Part shown: positions 46,046 to 54,300 of the stretch, in pieces
How positions within the stretch are numbered: the stretch's first letter is position 1
How the letters are laid out: each line of letters starts with the position of its first letter
The notes under the pieces: generated by a model
Database searches by the model: none
Seen by the model: only the letters and a program-made list of their open reading frames with translations
What the model was told of the DNA's origin: nothing
Translations under genes and position numbers: made by a program
Assembly (NCBI RefSeq): GCF_963677725.1
Contig: NZ_OY782507.1
Span: 1,674,001-1,738,000 of the forward strand
DNA: 64,000 bases
Origin: an uncultured Cohaesibacter sp.
GTDB taxonomy: Bacteria > Pseudomonadota > Alphaproteobacteria > Rhizobiales > Cohaesibacteraceae
Reading direction: 5' to 3'

Positions 46046-47536
46046 ATGCTACGAAAACTGAGTCTTGCCCTTTTGCTTGCAAGTGCGTCACCAGCAGCGT
46101 TCGCCAATGATGGCGTGCTCGATGTTGTCGCTTCGATGGAATTGATCAGCGCGGATCCGGTTCGCTCGGGCGATGTCTTTCTCAAGATGGACGTCACCGA
46201 AACGCTTGTAAATGCTGATGCTGAAGGGCATCTGTTGCCGGCGCTGGCAACGGCATGGAGCAGTTCTAAAGATGGTCTTGTCTGGACTTTCACCCTCCGT
46301 GAAGGGGTGAAATTCCACGATGGCAGTGCCATGGACGCAAAGGCTGTTGCAACGGCGCTTGATCGCTCCCGCAAACATGGTGGTTTGCTTGCCAAAGCGC
46401 CGATTGACCGGATCGAGGCGGTCGGTGCCGATGTGCGCTTCGTTATGAGCGAACCGTTTGCGATGCTGCCTGCCATGCTTGCCGAATATCGCAGTGCGAT
46501 CATTGCCCCATCCTCAATCAATGAGAAAGGCGATGTGTCCGAGTTGATTGCCACCGGTCCCTATCAGGTCACGTCACTGACACCGCCCAACAAGATGGAA
46601 GCCAAGAGTTTTGAAAGCTATTGGGGTAAGCAACCGAACATTGCCAAGACAACCTATCAATCGGTGTCCCGCTCGGAAACACGTGCCTTGATGGCTGAAA
46701 GCGGGGATGCAGATGTGACCATCAGTCTGGATCCGGCTTCAGTGAAACGCCTTGGCAATGTTGATAGCCTGGATGTTCTGTCGGTTGCCATTCCACGGGT
46801 GCTTTTGTTGAAAGTAAATGGCAAGACGTTCGATCTGGAAACCCGCAAGGCGCTCAGTTTGGCGATCGACCGGGTCGGCATTGCCAAAGCAGTTCTGCGT
46901 TATCCTGCTGGAGCGACACAGATGTTCCCGGTTGGCATGGCAGAATGGCATGATGAAAGCCTGCCAGCATTTGAATATGACCCGCAGAAGGCCAAAGACA
47001 AACTGGCGCAACTGGGCTGGGAACCCGGTTCGGATGGCGTATTGGTCAAAGATGGCAAGCCATTGGAAATCGAGCTTCTGACCTATCCTGATCGCCCTGA
47101 ATTGCCCCTTGCCGCCGCCGTTTTGCAGCAGCAATTTGCCGCCATTGGTGCCAGAGCAGAAATCAACGCCACCAACTTTTCTGAAATTCCTGCCAAACAC
47201 AAAAACGGCACTTTGAGCACAGCGCTCTTTGCACGCAATTTTGCACTGGTGCCCGATCCGGTCGGTACCTTGTTGCAGGACTATGCCCCGACGGGTGATT
47301 GGGGTGCTATGGGTTGGAACAACGAGACCTTCACCAAGAATGTCAAAATGCTTGCCGCTGGAACGGCCCCCGAGGGGACGAGAGAGGCGGTCATCAAGAC
47401 GCTGCATGCGGAAATGCCTGTTCTGCCGATTGCCTGGTATCAGCAGACAATCGCCGTTTCAAAAGACGTGAAGGGCATTGTCGTGGATCCGTTTGAGCGG
47501 ACACTGGGCCTGAAATCTATGGAATGGGCTCAATGA
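46046..47536 (+). CDS. ABC transporter substrate-binding protein, family 5 (NikA/DppA-like)
   Basis: 496 residues with a signal peptide (LSLALLLASASPAAFA). The SBP_bac_5 body shows LATAWSSSKDGLVWTFTLREGVKFHDGSAMDAKAV, ATGPYQV, ALSLAIDR and AFEYDPQKAKDKLAQLGW. Family members bind peptides, nickel or metal-chelate complexes. This is the first gene of a tight operon (ATGA overlaps with each next gene) behind a Zur-like box, which suggests that a metal, perhaps zinc as a chelate, is the cargo. AAGGAGAAAAGA precedes the ATG. Confidence 0.87.
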   Translation: MLRKLSLALLLASASPAAFANDGVLDVVASMELISADPVRSGDVFLKMDVTETLVNADAEGHLLPALATAWSSSKDGLVWTFTLREGVKFHDGSAMDAKAVATALDRSRKHGGLLAKAPIDRIEAVGADVRFVMSEPFAMLPAMLAEYRSAIIAPSSINEKGDVSELIATGPYQVTSLTPPNKMEAKSFESYWGKQPNIAKTTYQSVSRSETRALMAESGDADVTISLDPASVKRLGNVDSLDVLSVAIPRVLLLKVNGKTFDLETRKALSLAIDRVGIAKAVLRYPAGATQMFPVGMAEWHDESLPAFEYDPQKAKDKLAQLGWEPGSDGVLVKDGKPLEIELLTYPDRPELPLAAAVLQQQFAAIGARAEINATNFSEIPAKHKNGTLSTALFARNFALVPDPVGTLLQDYAPTGDWGAMGWNNETFTKNVKMLAAGTAPEGTREAVIKTLHAEMPVLPIAWYQQTIAVSKDVKGIVVDPFERTLGLKSMEWAQ

Positions 47537-48465
47537 TACGATTGTTCGGTTGGCGCTTTGCGCAAGCGGGAATGGTGGCCTTTCTGGTTGGCATTCTCAG
47601 TTTTCTGATGATGCAGGCGCTGCCTGGCGATATGGTTTTCCGTATCGCCGCAGCCCGCTATGGTTATGACAATGTCACTGCGGAAAATGCCGAGATGGTG
47701 CGATCGCAAATTGGCGATCCTGCTGGCATAGATGCATTTCTGGCCTGGATCTCCGGTCTTTTTCATGGGGATCTTGGCAGTTCTCTTGTGACCGGTGAGA
47801 CGGTATCCTCCGAGATCATTCACCAGTTCGGTGCCACAGCGCAGCTGGCTGGTCTCGCGATTATCCTGTCGCTTCTCATCGGCCCACCGCTTGGGATACT
47901 AGCAGGTATGCGACCACACGGAGTGGCGGACAGGATCACCATCCTTCTGGCCTCCATTTTCAAGGCGACCCCACAATTCTTGCTGGGTCTGTTTCTGATC
48001 GTCGCCCTGTCCATCGAGCTAGGGCTTCTGCCATCTGCTGGATATGGCAAGCCGTCCCATCTGATTTTACCGTCTCTGACGCTTGCCTTGGGGCTTGCAT
48101 CGGCAACGGCGCGCATCACGCGAGAGGCCTTGGTGCAGGCAAGAGGGTCCGACTGGTGGCGGTTTGCCCGTTGGAAAGGGCTTGGCGAAGGGGCGGTTCT
48201 CAGCCGCCATGGACTGCGTCACGTTGCGGTCCCTGTCCTTACCCTGATTGCCACGCAGTTTGTCGCCTTGATGGAAGGTGTTGTTGTCGTTGAGACCATC
48301 TTTGGCTGGCCCGGCATTGGCCACGCCTTGGTGCATGCGGTTTTCCATCGCGACGTTCCCATGGTGCAGGGGACGGCCCTTGTCATGGGGCTGGCTTTTG
48401 TTGCCGTGAATATACTGGCGGACATTGCAGCCAGAATGCTCGACCCAAGGGAGGCCGTGAAATGA
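47533..48465 (+). CDS. ABC transporter permease, DppB/NikB-like
   Basis: A 310-residue inner-membrane subunit: an N-terminal helix, the FMMQALPGD motif after it, the periplasmic loop, and five more helices. The cytoplasmic EAA loop reads ARGSDWWRFARWKGLGEGAVLSRHGLRH. VVVVETIFGWPGIGHALVHAV is the usual penultimate block. The start is ATG 47533, overlapping the SBP stop by four bases; an ATG nine bases earlier is in frame. It pairs with the next gene's product. Confidence 0.9.
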   Translation: MIRLFGWRFAQAGMVAFLVGILSFLMMQALPGDMVFRIAAARYGYDNVTAENAEMVRSQIGDPAGIDAFLAWISGLFHGDLGSSLVTGETVSSEIIHQFGATAQLAGLAIILSLLIGPPLGILAGMRPHGVADRITILLASIFKATPQFLLGLFLIVALSIELGLLPSAGYGKPSHLILPSLTLALGLASATARITREALVQARGSDWWRFARWKGLGEGAVLSRHGLRHVAVPVLTLIATQFVALMEGVVVVETIFGWPGIGHALVHAVFHRDVPMVQGTALVMGLAFVAVNILADIAARMLDPREAVK

Positions 48466-49238
48466 ATATGCGTTGGATTGGAACCGCGATACTTGTGGCG
48501 GTTATCCTCTTTGCCTTTGCCTTCCCCTTCGTGGATGGAGCTGATCCCATTAGCCAGAGCCTGATGCAAACGCTTGAAGCGCCGTCAGCTGAGGCATTGT
48601 TTGGCTATGACCATCTGGGGCGTTCGATGGGGGCCAGGTTGGCTGCCGCCTTGCGCCTGTCTCTGGGTATTGCTGCGGCAACATTAGTGACGACCGCACT
48701 GATCGGTGTGGCGCTTGGCGCCCTTGCCAGCTGGTTTGGGGGCTGGGTTGATCGGGTGATTGTGCTGTTTGCAGACAGTGTCGTTGCCTTGCCTGCCTTG
48801 CTGATCGTTCTCATTGCCGGGATCATTTTTCCCAATCAGCCGCTGGCCTTCTGGGCTGGCCTTTCCGCGACCTTGTGGGTGGAGATTTTCCGCCTTACAC
48901 GGGCAACCATAAGGGCCCAGATCGCTGCACCCGCGGTGGAAGCGGCCCGCTTGCTGGGCTTTGGGCCATTTTACATTTTCCGTACCCACCTCTGGCCGGA
49001 ATTGGCTCCTGTGCTGCGAGCGACTTTCGCCCTCACCTTCTCCAGTGTCGTTATGGCCATTGCCGCTCTTGGTTTTGTGTCCGTCGGTGTGCGTGCGCCG
49101 ACGCCGGAACTTGGATTGATGATGGTGGAACTGCTCCCCTATTGGCGTGAAGCGCCATGGGCCTTGTTGCAGCCGGTAGTGGCAACCCTGGCCACCCTAT
49201 TGGCTCTCACGCTGATCGCAGGAGAGAAAAGAGCATGA
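48462..49238 (+). CDS. ABC transporter permease, DppC/NikC-like
   Basis: 258 residues, shorter than typical NikC. It has the N-terminal helix followed by GYDHLGRSMGARLAAALRLSLGIA, the block GYDxLGRDxxSR found in this family. The EAA loop is AARLLGFGPFYIFRTHLWPELAP, and GFVSVGVRAPTPELGLMM is near the end. It forms the heterodimeric channel with the preceding permease. The start overlaps the previous stop (ATGA), and its stop overlaps the next ATG. Confidence 0.9.
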   Translation: MNMRWIGTAILVAVILFAFAFPFVDGADPISQSLMQTLEAPSAEALFGYDHLGRSMGARLAAALRLSLGIAAATLVTTALIGVALGALASWFGGWVDRVIVLFADSVVALPALLIVLIAGIIFPNQPLAFWAGLSATLWVEIFRLTRATIRAQIAAPAVEAARLLGFGPFYIFRTHLWPELAPVLRATFALTFSSVVMAIAALGFVSVGVRAPTPELGLMMVELLPYWREAPWALLQPVVATLATLLALTLIAGEKRA

Positions 49239-50686
49239 GCTTGTTAATTGTCAAAGATCTTGCGGTCCATGGCGCGCAAGGCGAAGTGGTCGAACCGATT
49301 TCACTTTCGATTGAACCCGGACAGGCCATCACGCTGATCGGTGAGACCGGCTCTGGCAAGAGCCTGTTTGCCCAGTCCCTGTTGGGTATTCTGCCCAAAG
49401 GGCTGGCCGCGAAGGGCGACTTGTCCATTTTGGGAGAAACCCATTCGGTGACACAAACCGACGCCTTGGCCCATCTGTGGGGCCGGTCGATTTCGGTCTT
49501 GCCGCAAGAACCATGGCGGGCGCTTGACCCACTCATGCGATCCCGCGCGCAAGTAGAAGAGGTGCATCGCCTCGTGTCCAAGCGTAGCGATGCAAAAGCC
49601 GCCGCTGACGCGGATTTGGCTGCCATGGATCTGACTGATGCAGCGGACCGGTTCCCCTTTGAACTATCTGGCGGCATGGCCCAGCGTCTTGCCATCGCAG
49701 CAGCACGGGCGGGTGGAGCGCAGATCGTTGTGGCGGACGAACCGACCAAGGGACTTGATCTGGCGCGCCGCGACGAAGTTGCCCGTCGCATGCGCACCGT
49801 GACCAAAGCCGGAGGCGGACTGCTCACAATCACCCACGATCTCGAATTTGCAGAAGCACTGGGTGGAGAGGTGATTGTTTTGCGCGATGGTCAGGTGGTT
49901 GAACGCGGACCGGCTGAACAGGTTCTCAAGACCCCTGCGCAAGACTATACCAAGGATCTAATCGCCTCCGAACCGCGACATTGGGCACCGTTACAAACCG
50001 GACGAACCGGAGATGTCACAATTCGCGCAGATGATCTGACGGTTGCCAGAGGAGAGCGGATGATCGCCAAAGGCATCGATCTGACGATAAGGGCCGGTGA
50101 AATTGTCGGTCTGTCCGGTCCTTCCGGGATTGGCAAATCTTCGCTCGGGGATACCTTGCTTGGGCTTCTACCTGCCCGTCACGGAGCGGTGGTTCGAGAC
50201 GGCGCCTTGGCACCCCACCGCTTCCAGAAGCTCTGGCAAGATCCTCCGGCCGCTTTTGCACCAACGCTGAAGCTGGGGCGTGGGCTGGATGATTTGATGC
50301 GGTTGCATGGCATCGCCCGTGATGCTTTGCCGCCTCTCATGGAGCGGTTGCGGCTGGATTCTGTTTTGCTGGATAGACTGCCCGCAGAAGTGTCAGGTGG
50401 TGAATTGCAACGTCTCGCAATCGCGAGGGCATTGCTGCTTGACCCTGTCTTCCTGTTTGCCGATGAGCCGACCTCGCGGTTGGATCCACTCACTCAAAGA
50501 GAGGTGATCCACATGCTTGTCTATCTGGCCCGTTCGCGCCAGATTGCCGTGCTGATGGTGAGCCATGATCCAGATTTGAGTGCCAAGGCTACAGATCGCC
50601 AGATCCATTTGTCGGGGGATGTGGAAGCATCCGAAGCAAGTCTGGCAGATCGCGCCCTCGCGCAAGCTTTTAGCACTGGCGGGTAA
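49235..50686 (+). CDS. Fused double ABC ATPase (DppD-DppF/NikDE type)
   Basis: 483 residues with two complete nucleotide-binding domains in one chain. Domain 1 has Walker A GETGSGKS, signature LSGGMAQRLAI and Walker B VVADEPTKGLD. Domain 2 (from about residue 265) has Walker A GPSGIGKSS, signature VSGGELQRLAIARALL and Walker B LFADEPTSRLDP. Separate genes are usual for this family, so the fusion is a compact form. The linker is short, and the usual C-terminal Cys-rich oligopeptide extension after domain 1 is reduced. The ATG at 49235 overlaps the permease stop; the frame opening at 49157 lies inside the permease gene. Confidence 0.9.
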   Translation: MSLLIVKDLAVHGAQGEVVEPISLSIEPGQAITLIGETGSGKSLFAQSLLGILPKGLAAKGDLSILGETHSVTQTDALAHLWGRSISVLPQEPWRALDPLMRSRAQVEEVHRLVSKRSDAKAAADADLAAMDLTDAADRFPFELSGGMAQRLAIAAARAGGAQIVVADEPTKGLDLARRDEVARRMRTVTKAGGGLLTITHDLEFAEALGGEVIVLRDGQVVERGPAEQVLKTPAQDYTKDLIASEPRHWAPLQTGRTGDVTIRADDLTVARGERMIAKGIDLTIRAGEIVGLSGPSGIGKSSLGDTLLGLLPARHGAVVRDGALAPHRFQKLWQDPPAAFAPTLKLGRGLDDLMRLHGIARDALPPLMERLRLDSVLLDRLPAEVSGGELQRLAIARALLLDPVFLFADEPTSRLDPLTQREVIHMLVYLARSRQIAVLMVSHDPDLSAKATDRQIHLSGDVEASEASLADRALAQAFSTGG

Positions 50687-50692
50687 CAAAAT

Positions 50693-50729
50693 GCAGGAGT
50701 TGGCAGCGAAACAAGCCGCCAACTCCTGC
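50693..50729 (+). terminator. Strong hairpin after the Nik/Dpp-type operon
   Basis: GCAGGAGTTGGC pairs perfectly with GCCAACTCCTGC (12 bp, 13-base loop) seven bases after the last stop. There is no T tract, but the position and stability suggest a transcript end. Confidence 0.5.
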
Positions 50730-50814
50730 TTCGAAAGTGGAACTGGGAACTGAATGCAAAGCCAAATCTACATACATTCTTCTTGCCAGTTTCACGCTTT
50801 CTCTTTATTAGTCG

Positions 50815-51018
50815 ACACGATGGTTTTTGAGAGCCCAGTCGGGCGATCGGAATGAAAAGGGAACACGGTCAGGTGTAGCCATCAGGCGCCGATTCCGTGA
50901 CTGCCCCCGCAACTGTAGGCGGCGAGCGAAGATCAAATTGCCACTGGAAGTCGGACATATTCGACAAAATCCGGGAAGGCTGATCGAGCATTGACCCGCA
51001 AGTCAGGAGACCTGCCAT
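50815..51018 (+). promoter_or_regulatory. Cobalamin riboswitch 2
   Basis: It has the same ordered elements as riboswitch 1: AGGGAACACGGTC (50858 onward), GACTGCCCCCGCAACTGTAG, GCCACTGGAAG...CCGGGAAGG, and AGTCAGGAGACCTGCC (51001-51016). CCGGAC-GGGGC-GTCCGG follows (about 51037-51053), a 6-bp stem ending just before AGGAG, which fits a ribosome-site-controlling expression platform. It should repress the downstream importer operon when cobalamin is plentiful. A possible promoter (TTGCCA/TTATTA) lies around 50783-50810. Confidence 0.93.
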
Positions 51019-51065
51019 CTTTTCGATTTCTCAACCCGGACGGGGCGTCCGGACAGGAGCCAAAG

Positions 51066-51191
51066 ATGCCAGAATTAGCTTTGCAGCTATCATGCACCAA
51101 AGCGTGCTTTCTTGACATAGTCGGTCTTGTTCTCTCCCCGCAAGTGCGCGGAGCATGCCATGGACCTGCACAATCTCACACCGCTTTTTGA
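51066..51191 (+). CDS. Small ORF 1 behind riboswitch 2 (41 residues)
   Basis: 41 codons starting at an ATG six bases after a full AGGAG (51055-51059), the first ribosome site after the riboswitch platform. The product begins MPELALQLSCTKACFLDIV and has three Cys (SCTKAC and a later GACH). It overlaps the next small ORF by 32 bases in another frame. No family is recognised. It may be a leader whose translation is switched by cobalamin, or a functional small protein; coding is inferred from the ribosome site and position only. Confidence 0.4.
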   Translation: MPELALQLSCTKACFLDIVGLVLSPQVRGACHGPAQSHTAF

Positions 51192-51276
51192 CTGTACCAA
51201 TTGTCGACGTGGCGGATGCAATTGTCGACATCCTTTTGCCGCCTCCCGCTCGCTGAGAAAGCGGAGTAAGGCATGA
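51160..51276 (+). CDS. Small Cys-rich ORF 2 (38 residues), coupled to the ATPase gene
   Basis: 38 codons. GGAG (51150-51153) lies six bases before the ATG, and the stop TGA overlaps the ATPase start as ATGA (51273-51276). The product carries DCTNCRRGGCNCRH, a CxxC-x4-CxC array that could bind a metal, followed by a basic tail (SRSLRKRSK). There is no signal peptide. The position between a cobalamin riboswitch and an importer ATPase, with translational coupling, argues that it is translated. No family is recognised. Confidence 0.5.
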   Translation: MDLHNLTPLFDCTNCRRGGCNCRHPFAASRSLRKRSKA

Positions 51277-52055
51277 ATGCTCGCGGACTAATCGTAGATA
51301 ATGTGAGTTGGGGACCCAAGGTCAAAGGACCATTGATCCTTCATCCGCTGTCCTTTGCCTTGAATGCGGGCAAAGTGCTGGGCGTCGTTGGCGCGAACGG
51401 GGCCGGTAAATCAACCCTGTTACGCCTGCTTTATCGCTACAATCGTCCTCGTTCGGGCTCGATCCGCATCGGCAGCGATGATCTCTGGAAGCTCAGGCCA
51501 AAGGAGGCTGCTCGCAAGGTTGCTGCTGTGTTGCAAGAGCAACCGACCGACTTTGCCCTAACGGTTCGTGACATCGTCGCATTGGGCCGTACCCCCCATC
51601 ATGCAGGCTTTTCCGGGTCGAGCGCCAAAGATGCTTCCATGATCGATGCGGCTCTTGAACGGCTGGATTTGCGCAGCTTTGCCTCTCGCCGCTTCGGTAC
51701 TCTGTCTGGCGGAGAGCGCCAGCGAGTCATGGTGGCCCGTGCACTAGCGCAAGACCCTGAACTTCTCATTCTCGATGAACCCACCAATCATCTCGACATC
51801 AGGCACCAGCTTGAGATCCTCGCTCTAATAAAAGATCTAAATCTGACGATCGTCACCAGTTTGCATGACCTCAACATGGCTGCAGACGTTTGTGATGACA
51901 TTTTGATGCTGCAACGCGGCCACATGGTCGGCTTTGGCACCCCCTCAAACGTGCTCTGCGAAAAGCTCGTTTCTTCTTCATTTTCGGTTTCTGCCTGTCT
52001 TGAGCATCTGAACGTCAGCGACCGGACGCATCTAACTTTTCATCTTCCATCCTGA
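51273..52055 (+). CDS. ABC transporter ATPase, BtuD/FecE-like
   Basis: A 260-residue nucleotide-binding subunit. It has Walker A GANGAGKST (about 44-52), Q-loop VLQEQPTDF, signature LSGGERQRVMVARAL, Walker B LLILDEPTNHLD and switch SLHDLN. It belongs to the iron-chelate/B12 importer group. It starts in an ATGA overlap with the small Cys-rich ORF, and the binding-protein gene begins 12 bases after its stop. The cobalamin riboswitch at the head of the operon makes a corrinoid the likely cargo. Confidence 0.9.
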   Translation: MNARGLIVDNVSWGPKVKGPLILHPLSFALNAGKVLGVVGANGAGKSTLLRLLYRYNRPRSGSIRIGSDDLWKLRPKEAARKVAAVLQEQPTDFALTVRDIVALGRTPHHAGFSGSSAKDASMIDAALERLDLRSFASRRFGTLSGGERQRVMVARALAQDPELLILDEPTNHLDIRHQLEILALIKDLNLTIVTSLHDLNMAADVCDDILMLQRGHMVGFGTPSNVLCEKLVSSSFSVSACLEHLNVSDRTHLTFHLPS

Positions 52056-52067
52056 AAGGATTATTCA

Positions 52068-53003
52068 ATGAAAATTGCCGCTTCAGCTCTTTGCCTGTTC
52101 ATGATGACCGGGGCTGCCATGGCCGAAACGTCGGTCAAAAGCTGTGATCGCACCGTTCACTTTGATGCGCCGCCCGCACGCGCAGTATCCAACGATGTGA
52201 ATCTGACCGAGATGATGTTGGTGCTGGGCCTGCGCGACCGAATGGTTGGTTATACGGGCATTTCCGGTTGGAAAACGCTCGATGCTGACATGCGCGAAGG
52301 CGTGAAAGAACTTCCAGAACTGTCAGCCAAATATCCCACCAAGGAAGTGCTGATTGGTGCGGATGCAGATTTCTTCTTTGCCGGTTGGAACTATGGCATG
52401 AAAGTTGGCGGCGAAGTAACGCCCGAAACCCTCGCGCCCTTTGGCATCAAGGTCTATGAGTTAACCGAGAGCTGCATACATATTGGCGCAAAGCCTAAAG
52501 TGTCGATGAATGACATGTATAACGATCTTCTCAATCTCGGTCGTATTTTCAATGTAGAAGAAAAGGCAACGGCGTTGGTCGAAGGCTACAAAGCCGAATT
52601 GAATGCGTTCAAGAAAGACCTCAAGACCGCAGACAAACCTTTGCGCGTTTTCGTCTATGACAGCGGTGAAGACACCCCTTTCACTGCGGGTAAATATGCA
52701 ATGCCAACAGCCATGATCGAAGCTGCGGGTGGTGTCAATGTCATGGATAGCGTCGAAAAGAGCTGGGCCAAGGTCACTTGGGAAAAGGTGATTGAAGCCA
52801 ACCCGGAGATGATCGTCATTGTCAATTACGGCAATGTTACAGCAGAAGAAAAGCGCGCCTTCATGGTGAACAATCCTGCCTTTACAAAGCTTGATGCTGT
52901 CAAGAATGACCGCTTCGTGGTGCTCGAATATGTGGAGGCAACGCCTGGCCCGCGCAATATCAAAGCCATCAAGAAACTCGCCAAAGCCTTCTGGGGAGAA
53001 TAA
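52068..53003 (+). CDS. ABC transporter periplasmic binding protein, BtuF/FepB-like
   Basis: 311 residues with a signal peptide (KIAASALCLFMMTGAAMA). The PF01497 fold is shown by SCDRTVHFDAPPARAVS, NLTEMMLVLGLRDRMVGYTG and the C-terminal FTKLDAVKNDRFVVLEY. The body has a Cys pair (SVKSCDRT, LTESCIH). It is the second gene of the cobalamin-riboswitch operon, between ATPase and permease. GAAAGGATTATTCA precedes the ATG. Ligand assignment rests on the riboswitch, since the sequence group also includes ferric siderophore binders. Confidence 0.88.
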   Translation: MKIAASALCLFMMTGAAMAETSVKSCDRTVHFDAPPARAVSNDVNLTEMMLVLGLRDRMVGYTGISGWKTLDADMREGVKELPELSAKYPTKEVLIGADADFFFAGWNYGMKVGGEVTPETLAPFGIKVYELTESCIHIGAKPKVSMNDMYNDLLNLGRIFNVEEKATALVEGYKAELNAFKKDLKTADKPLRVFVYDSGEDTPFTAGKYAMPTAMIEAAGGVNVMDSVEKSWAKVTWEKVIEANPEMIVIVNYGNVTAEEKRAFMVNNPAFTKLDAVKNDRFVVLEYVEATPGPRNIKAIKKLAKAFWGE

Positions 53004-53006
53004 TTG

Positions 53007-54065
53007 ATGACCGAGGCACCTCAGCAATCGCTGATCGGGAATGGGACCGTATCGCTTTCAAACCTGAAAATTCCCATATTGCTTGGTCTTGTTTTGTTGA
53101 GTGCCTCGGTTTCAATAGCCATCAGCGTAGGTGCAGTTCACGTTCCCTTTGGCACGGTTTGGGGCATCCTTGCCAACAAGATCGTTCCCGGACTGATTGA
53201 GCCTGTCTGGTCCAGTGGTCGCGAGGCCATTGTCTGGGAAATTCGCTTCCCGAGGGCACTTCTCGCGGCCATGGTGGGGGCTGGTCTGTCGCTTGTCGGT
53301 GCCAGCCTTCAAGCCGTTACACGAAACCCACTGGCTGACCCGCATCTGTTGGGGATCTCATCGGGTGGCGCCTTTGGTGCCATTTTGGCCTTGCTGCATA
53401 CAGGGCTCTTTTTAGGTCTGCTCACCGTTCCCTTATTGGCCTTTCTAGGGGCTCTTGTCGCAACATTTGCGGTCTTACTGGTGGCAAAATTATCTGACAG
53501 CGCCAGTGCTGACCGATTGGTCCTGACAGGCGTTGCCATCTCCTTTGTCATCATGGCATGCGCCAATATCCTTATCTTTCTTGGAGATCCGCGTGCCACT
53601 CACACGGTCGTCTTTTGGATGCTCGGCGGGTTGGGGTTGGCGCAATGGTCCCATCTCATCTATCCGCTCATCATCCTGTTCGTCTGTGGCGCATGGCTCA
53701 TGACACAATCGGGCAAGCTCAATGCTATGACCATTGGTGACGAGACCGCAACCACATTGGGTATAGAGGTCGCCCGCTTTCGTTTGATCACCTTCGTCGT
53801 GGGAGCGACCATCACCGGTGTCATGGTGGCATTCTCCGGCATGATCGGCTTTGTCGGCTTGATGATCCCTCATATAGTCCGCGCAATCGTGGGAGGGGAT
53901 TACCACCGCGTCCTTCCAATGTCCGCACTTTATGGAGCTGTCTTCCTCGTTTGGGCTGACATGGCCGCCCGCATGATTATGGCCCCCGAAGACATGCCAA
54001 TCGGCATCGTCACCGGCCTTGTTGGCGGGCTTTTCTTCATATGGTTGTTGCAACGAAAGAGGTGA
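53007..54065 (+). CDS. ABC transporter permease, BtuC/FecCD family
   Basis: A 352-residue inner-membrane permease with about ten helices. Family blocks include WEIRFPRALLAAMVGAGLSLVGASLQAVTRNPLADPHLLGISSGGAFGA and GMIGFVGLMIPHIVRAIVGGDYHRVLPMSAL. Only one permease gene is present, consistent with the homodimeric BtuC-type importer. It follows the binding-protein gene by three bases; GGGGAG supports the ATG at 53007. A short hairpin (AGACC-GGA-GGTCT) just after the stop may terminate the operon. Confidence 0.9.
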   Translation: MTEAPQQSLIGNGTVSLSNLKIPILLGLVLLSASVSIAISVGAVHVPFGTVWGILANKIVPGLIEPVWSSGREAIVWEIRFPRALLAAMVGAGLSLVGASLQAVTRNPLADPHLLGISSGGAFGAILALLHTGLFLGLLTVPLLAFLGALVATFAVLLVAKLSDSASADRLVLTGVAISFVIMACANILIFLGDPRATHTVVFWMLGGLGLAQWSHLIYPLIILFVCGAWLMTQSGKLNAMTIGDETATTLGIEVARFRLITFVVGATITGVMVAFSGMIGFVGLMIPHIVRAIVGGDYHRVLPMSALYGAVFLVWADMAARMIMAPEDMPIGIVTGLVGGLFFIWLLQRKR

Positions 54066-54202
54066 GACCGGAGGTCTTTCTGCGAATTGTCAGCAACAAA
54101 CTCAGGCTTGAAATAAGCCTCGAAAATTCACAAACCAACTCAATGCCGTGACAAAATAACTCAACTCCTTCAGAAAAATTGGCTATTTTTGCGTTTTTCA
54201 GT

Positions 54203-54237
54203 ATTTACAATTCACAATTTTATTGTAAATTGTAAAT
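54203..54237. promoter_or_regulatory. Nested AT-rich inverted repeats, candidate operator of the sugar operon
   Basis: ATTTACAATT (54203-54212) and AATTGTAAAT (54228-54237) are perfect inverse copies 15 bases apart, and an inner dyad ACAAT-TTT-ATTGT lies between them. The position, about 65 bases before the first gene of the carbohydrate operon, suggests the operator of the RpiR-type regulator encoded in the same operon. Confidence 0.45.
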
Positions 54238-54300
54238 TACCTCAGAGAATGACGATCACTCACTTTTGATGATCAACAAGAAACCGATTTGGAGAAGCTC

